From contig JASAOO010003501.1 in the NCBI GenBank assembly GCA_030849075.1, forward strand, positions 1-47,500: DNA of 47,500 nucleotides. Direction: 5' to 3'. Positions 24,201 to 32,400 of the stretch are shown here, piece after piece (the stretch's first letter is position 1; each line of letters begins with the position of its first letter). The DNA is from Zelonia costaricensis. Taxonomy: Eukaryota > Euglenozoa > Kinetoplastea > Trypanosomatida > Trypanosomatidae. The notes under the pieces were generated by a model. It did no database searches and was not told the origin of the DNA. It saw only the letters and a list, made by a program, of their open reading frames with translations. The position numbers and the translations under genes were made by a program.

Positions 24201-26563
24201 CACTGACTGCGCCGCTGCGCGTACTCGAGCACCGCCGCATTGAAGTGCTGCACTGCTGCCGGGCTGGTTCGCCACAGCGTGTTCTCGCGGCTGACGTACC
24301 CTGCGCCGCTGACGCCGCTGCCACTACCCGCACCGGGGGCGCGGTGGGCTGCAGCCAGCGGCACACCGCCGTCGGCGTCGACCGCGTCGCTGCCCCGGCC
24401 GCAGATGGCACGGACGCAGTCATTGTATGCCTCCTGCATGGCCAGCGCGTACTCTTCTCCGGGCTGCTGCTGCTGCGGTGCCTGCTGCGGTGCCTGCTGC
24501 TGGCCCGCTCTCCCGATCGCGTCGCGCTTCGCCTTGCTGAGCTGCAGACGGACCTGGGTGGAGAAGACGACACCGAGCTGCCGCATCAGGTGCAGGTGCC
24601 CCTCGATGAAACCGCGCACGGCGACGCACCGGACCAGCAGCGCCTCAACGCGCGGGTGCTCGACGCGCTCGCGCGGGTTGCGCACCACGCGGATCTGCTG
24701 GCGCAGCAAGACGCTGTACTCCATATACCGCGACTGCAAGCTGCGCAGGGATTCGATGGCAACGCGCAGGGTCTGCAGCGGCGCGAGCGGGTCAGCGGCG
24801 ACACTTTGCGCCGTAGACCGCATGCCGGCACTGCTGACGCTGCGCTGGCTGAAGGCGTTGGGCTCGGCCACGGCATCAGGATCCTCATCGAGCACCAGCA
24901 CGGGCTGCACCTCCATCACACTCACCCACCGCCACGCGATCTGGGAGACGAGGGCGTTGAGAAGGCTGAGCTGCAGCCGCGGCGCCAGGCGGGTCGGCTG
25001 CGTCGCCGCCACGATGATCTCATCCGCAGTGGTGTTGAACTCCTTCATGTTCTGCACGTGCATCAGCCGCTTCTCGGGAATGGTGCTGAGAAAGGCGATG
25101 TACTCCTGCACCAGCTTGAGGTACCCCACGTACTCGCCGACGTAGTCCGTTTCTACGCGCTGCGCCAGCAGGCGGTGCACGAGCCGCCACTCGCGACCCC
25201 GCAGCTGCTTCAGCACGTCGTTCATCCACGCCTGCACGCACTGCCAGTACACAATGCGCTCCTGCACCACCCACACGCTGTCGTCGTCGTCGCCTTCGTA
25301 CGCCCCTGTCACACCGCTGCCGCTGAAGAGCGCGCCGCTGCCACCCGACGCGGCGGCTGCGGCGAGACCGCTGGCGCGCGGCGGGCTACCGCTCAGGCTT
25401 GCCGCGCCGGTCACGGCGCTCGACACAAGCGCGGCCCCGGCGCTGCCGCTGCTCGTGGTGTTCTGCCGCCGCTTCGCCTGCTCCTCCTCGTCCAGCGTGC
25501 CGGAGAGCAGCGGCTCCATGGAGAGCGCCTCGCTGCACTTGTTGCGCACCTGCAGCACGCGGCGGATGAAGCTCGGGTCCTTGGCCGCCTCTCCCAGTCG
25601 GTCCATGAGCTGAGGGACATCCAGCAGCGGGTTCGTGTCGCAGAGTCGCAGGAGGTCCTCGTGCACGTAGCGGGTGATGTCGATCTCAGGCAGCACGTGG
25701 TGCATCGAGCGAATCCCCGTGAGGAGGTCCTGCACATGCGTGCGCAGCGCCGACTGCGTCTTGTGAGAGCGGAGCATTGGGTCGTAGATGTTGTGCAGGA
25801 TTGCCTGCAACGTGTCGAGCGGGCGCTGCAGGTCCATGGACTGAATGAAGAGATCTCGCACGGTGAGAGGACGCGGGCCGGCGCGCGTGGCAGCGGCGCT
25901 GGCACCGGCCGCGCCACTACTCAGCACATCGCGCCGCTCCAGCAGCACGCAGCTCAGCGCCCGCGCCCTGCGACGCATGCCGTCACCACCGTCCAGTCCG
26001 CCCAGCGGCCCGGAGGCACCGGCTGCTCCGCCGGCCGCACCTGGTGCGGCGCCGCCGACGCCCGGGAAGACGCCGGAGCTGAGCTGGCGAGAGAAGATGC
26101 CGCTGGTGCCGAGCAGCGTGGCGCCGAGGCTGACGGGCTCGGCGGGGCTGGCGGCCTCCTCCATGAAGGACACCGTGCGGAAGAACGCGCCGGGGTCCGT
26201 CGTCGCGATGATCTGCGACGCCTCCGGGCCGCGCTTGTCGTCGGCCACCTCGCAGATGGCCACAAAGTTGTGCCTGCTACTGGCCAGCACCGACTGCGCC
26301 AGTGCCTCCATGTCCCCCACCGCAGCGGCGCCGGCGACAGCACCAGATGCGGCAGCATCGCTGTCCTGCTCGTCCACCGCACTTGCGTTGCGGCGCCGCT
26401 GCAGCGACGTCAAGGCGAAGCCGCCCGCGGCCGCGTCGAGCGGTGACGCAAAGTCGGCGAGCTCCGGCTGGGCTGTGATGGCGGCGCGCACCTGCGCGGC
26501 CGTGCCGTACCGCGTGAGCTGCACAATAACCTGCACCACCTCATCCGAGAAGGGAAACATCAT
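9233..26563 (-). CDS. Cytoplasmic dynein 1-type heavy chain
   Basis: 5776 residues, well above the roughly 4600 of most cytoplasmic dynein heavy chains. It is the minus-end-directed microtubule motor: an N-terminal tail, a linker, six AAA modules and a stalk. P-loops are GPAGTGKT at 2553 (AAA1), GPSGTGKT at 2848 (AAA2), GPPGSGKT at 3391 (AAA3) and GSSGVGKT at 3737 (AAA4). Walker B motifs [23 protein letters not shown] and FDESN are present. The stalk coiled coil and microtubule-binding domain span roughly 4095-4430, with the binding domain near 4215-4325. AAA6 and the C-terminal domain follow, ending in the typical [28 protein letters not shown] in AAA1 and [11 protein letters not shown] in AAA3 match cytoplasmic dynein 1, not axonemal or IFT dynein. 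The extra length is mostly Gly/Ser/Ala-rich inserts in the tail, linker, AAA2, AAA2-3, AAA4 and C-terminal region. The start is the first ATG after a predicted splice site; the open frame extends upstream only to a TTG. Confidence 0.95.
   Translation of the reverse strand: [5776 protein letters not shown]
14723..15032 (-). repeat. Gly-rich low-complexity insert inside dynein AAA4
   Basis: About 100 codons (residues roughly 3845-3947), overwhelmingly Gly with Ser, Ala, Arg and Asp, in frame. The insert lies between [12 protein letters not shown], shortly after the AAA4 Walker B motif, and AELYHWF, which precedes TINPSSGEF. In other cytoplasmic dyneins these two segments are separated only by a short link. 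The DNA is built of imperfect GGC/GGT/GGG codons, consistent with replication-slippage expansion. Confidence 0.85.
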
Positions 26564-29439
26564 CGGGGGCTGTCCTTCAAGCAAGATGGAAGAGGTGGAA
26601 GGGGGGGGGTACAGGGTGGAGTCGCGTGTGGGCACCGAGAAGCCCTGCCAGACGGTCGACTGCGATAGGTGTGAACGTCTGCGTACGCGTGTGTGCGTAC
26701 CTGTGTGTCTTGAAAGCAAAACGAATTCAAAGAAAAAAATGGCGACACCCAAGAGGCACCAGAACGCAAAGAACGCAAGGTCCTAAAGCAAAACTCTCAA
26801 TGACGGGGGGTGCGGGTGCGGGTGCGGGGGGGAGGGGTCGCACCTGCGAGGGCGAGAGGACGATGCCAAAGCACCGCAAGGCACGGCAAGCACAGGACGG
26901 GCAGCGTCAACACAACACAAAGAAAACAAACAAGCGAACCAAGGCGCCGCGCGAGACAGGAAAGGGACGGCTGGCGGAGAAGGGGGGGGAGGGGGCGAAG
27001 GAGATGCGACTTGGCCAAAGCCAACTGTGGCACGGACACAACACGACACCGATACAGCAGCAGCAGCAGTGGGAGAAGTTGCCGCGGCGTTGTGCTGCCA
27101 CGTGCGACCGAGAAAGAGCGACCAAGGGACGGACGGACGATTCACGCCAGAGAGCGTGAAGAGGAAGAGAGGCGAAAGGTGTGTTGGCTACCCCCCAAAA
27201 AAATCAAGGCACAAAGGAAGGGCAGAAAAAAAAATGGCGGTACCAGTGGCCAACTTCGTCAGTGGTGGGGAGCTCAGGCAGAGGCGCAATACACGCACAC
27301 ACACACACAGTGGTACGCAAAGCACAGCCAGCGCTGACTCAAGGCGGACCGAGGACGACAGTGGTGTGGGGAGGAGGGCGAGGAGAAAAGGGGGAGGTGG
27401 TGGTTGGCGGGTGCGGTGGTGGCAGCGACACGGCGGCGACAAGACGGTGTCACAGGTGTGAGGCACTAAGCACCGCTTCGAGGAACGCGCCTGCCCGATG
27501 CGGCGGAAGAGATGGAGGGAGAAGTGGGTGGGTGGGGTAGCGGTGGGTGGCGGTCCAAGCGACGCGTGCGGCCCAATCAAACAAGCAAAAAAGAAACAGT
27601 TATCGGTGCCTCGGCAGGAAGTAAAGGGGGGGGGGAAGAGGTGGAGGGTGACAGCGGGCGGCAGCTTCAGCTCTGCGAGGGCAGGCAGGCGGCAGTAGCA
27701 CCACCTCTATGGGCAAACGGATGCTCAGCTCGTCTCCGGATACCACCTGACTACCACTGTCTCGCTTGTGTGTGTGTGCGTGTGTGCTGGAGGTGTATTG
27801 AGGTGCACCGGGGTACAAGAAGAAAGTGTGCGCGCACTGATGTGCTGTGGAAGAAAAGAAGAGCAAGATAGAAAAAAAAAACGGCAATACGACAAGGAAG
27901 CAGTGCAGCCCTCTGTTCGCGCCCAACCCACGATTTGAGTGGAAGTGCGTGACGCACAGGGACACACACACACACACACCAGCACGAACCAGAGAACACG
28001 TTCTATTCTACAAAGTGAGCACGGGTTCGCTAACGTATTCCTGTGTTTTTTTCTCTTGTGTGGTGCTTTTCTTTTCTTTTTGCGCGTTCGTCGTGAAGCC
28101 CCCCTCAACTTTCCCTTCACGCACGTGAGTGAGTGTATGTACGTTTGCGTGCGTGTGTCAGCTGCGTTCTGGCGTGCAAGCCGGTGGCGTGCCAGCGCAG
28201 GAGCCGACGACGGCGGCGGCGGCGGGGGCCGAACCCGGCGGAGATGGGCGATAGGCAAACACACAGATGCGATGCGGGAACGGGGAAGCGGAACGCGGCT
28301 ACAAAACAAACACAAAAGCGATGCGGGTGACTTCAAGGCGAAGGAGAGACAGAGAGGAAGCGAAGGTGAGTCGGCGTGATGGGGAGATGTGAGAGCGAGT
28401 CACGCGATGGTGGGAGGGAGGGAGGGAGGTCCCTGACGGAAACGAAATCAGCCTCCCGGTCGCGGTGCGGCGTTGTTGATGTTGACCTTCGGAGAAGGCT
28501 GTGGAGAGGCGAGTGAGGGTGGTGGGGGTGAGTGATGGGTGGAGAGATGAGTAAGGGGATGGGCTGAGCTGCAGCGAGGTGCTGCGAGCGGGTGTCATGC
28601 GTGGCGGCAGAGGGCGAGCCGAGGCGTGCACGCGTGATGGAGGGCGGATCGATAAATGCTGTGAAACTCGACAGCGCAGCAGTCGCGATGGGGTTTGGCA
28701 GCGAAGAAGAGGAGCTGCACGGGGTCGGGTGAAAGACTCGTCTGCAGGAAACACCATCCCTGGTCTTCATGAGGGTTTGGGGGGATGGGGAGAAGTGTGG
28801 TCAAGCACGCACTTGTCCCTATCCTTGCGGTCCGCTGAGTGAGGGTGCGGGCAGGGGTGGGGGGTGGGGGGAGCTTTGGGGAGGAGGCTGAGCGAGAAGG
28901 CGGGGGATGCGCAGAGGCGACTCCGCAGAGCCGCTCAGGTATTCTGTTTTCGGGACAGTTGGTGTGTGTGTGTGTGTGTGTGCAAGGGATGGGGTCGGGA
29001 TGACACCAGAAAGGGAGAGGTGGCACCACTGGCCGCTGCAACCGCGCGCACTCGCGAAGTACCCACCACGGGCGAAGCGCGAGGGGGGGGGGCCCAAAAA
29101 ACAAGCAAACACACAAACGAGCAGACGGAGAAAACAGAAAAAAAAGGTGGTCAAGAGACGACAATCTGTACAGCTCGCCGAGCAGCACAACACAGTATAT
29201 ACACATACACATGCACACACACACGCACGCACACTCGCAGAGAAGCCACGCCGATGGACATCGCAGAAACGAGTGTCGGGAGTAGGTAAGGAAGTGTCAG
29301 GGCGCGAGTGGTCGGAGGCGCTGCGTTGGTGCGGGGGAGGAGGGCAGCGGAGGGTGGAGCAGGCCAAGGCAGAGACAGAAGGCCACGCGTCGCAAGCGAG
29401 CACACGCGCCTCTTCGCTCGCCCACCGCCGCCCCGTGCG
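26564..29439. other. 2.9-kb spacer between the RING protein and dynein genes
   Basis: No supported gene on either strand. It should hold the RING gene's 3' UTR and the dynein 5' UTR. It contains GT repeats (about 28962-28981), a G-rich cluster (about 28851-28885), CA repeats (about 27295-27309 and 27964-27979) and many A-rich or C-rich homopolymers. Open frames here translate to low-complexity Ser/Pro/His/Thr sequence. Confidence 0.6.
26709..26741 (-). promoter_or_regulatory. Predicted spliced-leader acceptor for the dynein gene
   Basis: The minus strand reads a T-rich tract (26741 down to 26712) and then TTTCAAG, with the first AG at 26710-26709. The 5' UTR would be 145 bases with no ATG before the double ATG at 26563/26560. 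This rules out the in-frame TTG at 26752 as a start, because it lies upstream of the splice site. Confidence 0.5.
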
Positions 29440-32400
29440 TCAACATGCTGACGCGGCTGGAACCTTGCCGCGGTGAGCGGGCCGCTGCGGCTCGGCACTC
29501 GACGAGTCTCGCGTGTGCCGGCGTTGCTCGCGAGGACGAGGCGGGGAAAGAGGTGTGGCGGGCTGCTGTTGCTGTGGTGGCGGCACCGCCCGGCCGCGGT
29601 CCAGCAGCGAGACGCTGGATAAGATCGGCGTGCGGCAGACGCAGCAGTCTGCCAGCAGCTCCGCGCAGTCCTCGCACACGGCGTAGTGGCCGCATGGAAC
29701 GAAGATGACGGTTGCCTCGGCGCTGAGGCAGCGCCAACACATGTGGACCTCCTGCCGCCGCATGCCAGGCCGCACGGGAGCGGAGCCGGAGAGGGAGTAC
29801 GAGATGCCGCCGAAGTCGCTTGTGGAGACGGCGCGACGGCGGTGCAGGCGCCGCCGCTGCTGCCGCGCGGTGGCCTTGTGCTGGTTCTGTATGGCCGCCA
29901 GCGCGGCATCCAGCGTGTGCACCGAGGTGTCTGACGCGATGGAGGAGTTGCTCACTGAAGACGTGCTCGACGCATCGTCCTCGCCGCTGTCGAAGGAGGA
30001 CGAGGAGCTTGCCGCGGCAACAAGGGCGGCGTCGTTGCCACGCTGCGCACCGCCGTCATCACCAGCGGCGCCCTCCCCGGCCCGCGCGCTGCGTGTCCCG
30101 TGGGTTTGCAGAACGCGCTGCTCTCGGTACTGCAAGAACGTGCGGTCGACCACCTCCGTGATGGCGTACAGGTCGTTGCCGATGCGCACGTAGGCGAGCG
30201 TGAGGCCGACCGGAACGCCTTCTGGAAAACAAGTCGTGTCACGCAGGACGCTCATCAGCTCGTCGGCGGCGCCGATCTTGTCCTCCTCAGCGCCGGCGTG
30301 GAAGCGCACGGCGCGCGTCGCGTTCGCGTCCCCGCCGTCGCCGCGTCTGTCCCGAGCGTCGAGCAGCGTGTGGTCCCCCGCAGCACTCCCGCCGAAACGT
30401 TTGTACGGGTCCGCGAACACAGACCTCGCGGTCCGCGACAGACCAGCCCCGTCCCGCGCGGCTTCTTCTGTCTCGTCCAGCTCACGCACGCTGTCGGCCG
30501 TGTCGGTCAGCAGCAGCAGCGACGGCGGCTGGTCGTTTGCACTGCTGGCCAGCGCTTCGTCGCCCGCGCGTCGACCGACCGGTCTCGCCCCCGCCGGCCC
30601 GCCGTCACTGGAGTCGTACCGTGCCTCGTCCTCGGAGTAGGTTGCCGTGCCGGTACAGCTGTGCGGTGGTGAGAAGGCGCCACTGGCGTGGGACGACGGC
30701 AGCTCCATCGCGCCGTAGCGCGGTGCCAGGAAGTCGCGGTTGGGGGAGAGGGAGGACAAGCCGGAGAGCGGACTGTACAGCTGCCGCATCGAGTGCTGCA
30801 TCGGCGACGGCGGCGGCGTGGAGTGCTCAGACGGGAAGGAGCAGTGCAGGCTGCCGTTACAGCTGGGTGGCGCGGTGGTGCTGGCGGCGGCCCCTTGGTG
30901 ACTGCGCCAGCTGTTCCCCAGCTGCGTCGTGAAGCTCCGTTGCTGCTGGGAGTTGGGCAACGCCGGCGGGTACACCCCGCAGTCCACGTTGGCCGACCAC
31001 GCGCCGGGGAAGTCGATGAGTCCACTGCTGCTGTCCCCACTGCCGTTCCGCCGCTGCGCCGCCGCTGTGGCCGCAATGGTGCCCCAGCTCGACTCGCTAT
31101 AGAAGGACGTGGTGGGGGGCGGCGCGACAGCAGCCACGGCCCGGGCGCGCCGTCGCTGCGCCGCCGCCGTCTTCGCGGTTTGCGCGGCGCGCCCCAGCGT
31201 CTGCGCCAGCTGCTCTGCCGTGGTGACGTAGATGAGCGTGACACACACCGTGCACGAGGAGGCAGCCGCGGCGGGGGGCTGGTGCCACGTCTCGGGCAGC
31301 AGCGTTGTCACCGCGGCCGACTCCTCGGCAGACGCACTGCGGCTCCGGTCTTCGGCGGCGGGCACACCCGCCGTCACGCCAAGCGTCCAGTCCGGTACGA
31401 GGAGCCGCGGCAGCTCGCCGCTTCCGCGCTGCTCCGTCCAGCGACGCCGCTGCTGACGCATCAGTTCGGCTGGCAGCGCTGGCGGGACGCTGAAGAAGAG
31501 TGCGCCGACGGCGATGGGCACGTGGTTGGCCTTGGCCGCCGCAGCCTGCTCCCGCCGAACGCGGCGCTGCCAGCGCGCGACGTGACGCGCGAGACGACGC
31601 TCATGTCGGCGCCGGCGGCGCTCGTTAGAGACGCGGTACCGCCGGTGCTGATGCGAGGACGAGTGACGGCTGTAGCCGCGCTGCCTTGGCGCCGCCTCCG
31701 AAGAAGCGGCGGCCGCGGGTGGGACGGCGGCGTGGTGCATGCGCGATATGCGCTTCTTCTGTTCCCTCGAGTCGGCCGCGTTGCTGTTGGGGGATCGGTG
31801 AGGCCCCCGGTGCCGCGGAGCAGTGCCAGAAGCGCGGCGGCGTCGCTGATCTGCTTGGCGGCTCTCCACCACCTCGCGGAACGCGACCTCGTCCTCACCG
31901 TCGTCGTACTCCTCCTCATCACTCGCGTCCGTGCACGTGGTAGATGCATTACTGCTCCGCCTGTGCGCTCCACCGCTGCGTCCTCGATGCCGCCGGCGGT
32001 TCTCGTTGCTGCGTCTGTGTCTTGCCGCGTCGTGGAAGCCTCGGTCGCCGTCGAGAGAGTCCTCGTCCTCTTCCGCGTCGCTGGAGCTCATCGGTGGCGG
32101 CTCCCGTGGCACGAAGGGTGCTATCTGTCGGCACAGCACATCGACCGAGAGCTCCGCCACCTCGACCTGCCCTTCCAGCACCCGCACCGCCCCGCTCGTC
32201 AGGGCGGCTGCCCCCGCCGCCGCCAACACCGCCGCACTGGGGTACGCCGCGTGGAGCTGGACGGTGGGTGGCACGGCTGCGGCCCGCGAGGACGCGCCAC
32301 CACCACCACCGCCGCTACCAGCAGCACCACTCACGTCCGCGCTGCTTCCGTGCGATGTGCTTGTGAGAGCGCGCAGAAGCAGCTGCAGCACCGTCGGCGC

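Noticed and set aside
20966..26446. 1826-codon plus-strand open frame
   Set aside because: It lies wholly antisense to the dynein tail, whose domains are clear. GC-rich coding sequence rarely produces stops in one antisense frame, and the translation is Arg/His/Leu/Val-rich with no domain.
26564..26752. N-terminal extension of dynein from a TTG
   Set aside because: It lacks an ATG, begins upstream of the predicted splice acceptor, and translates UTR-like sequence.
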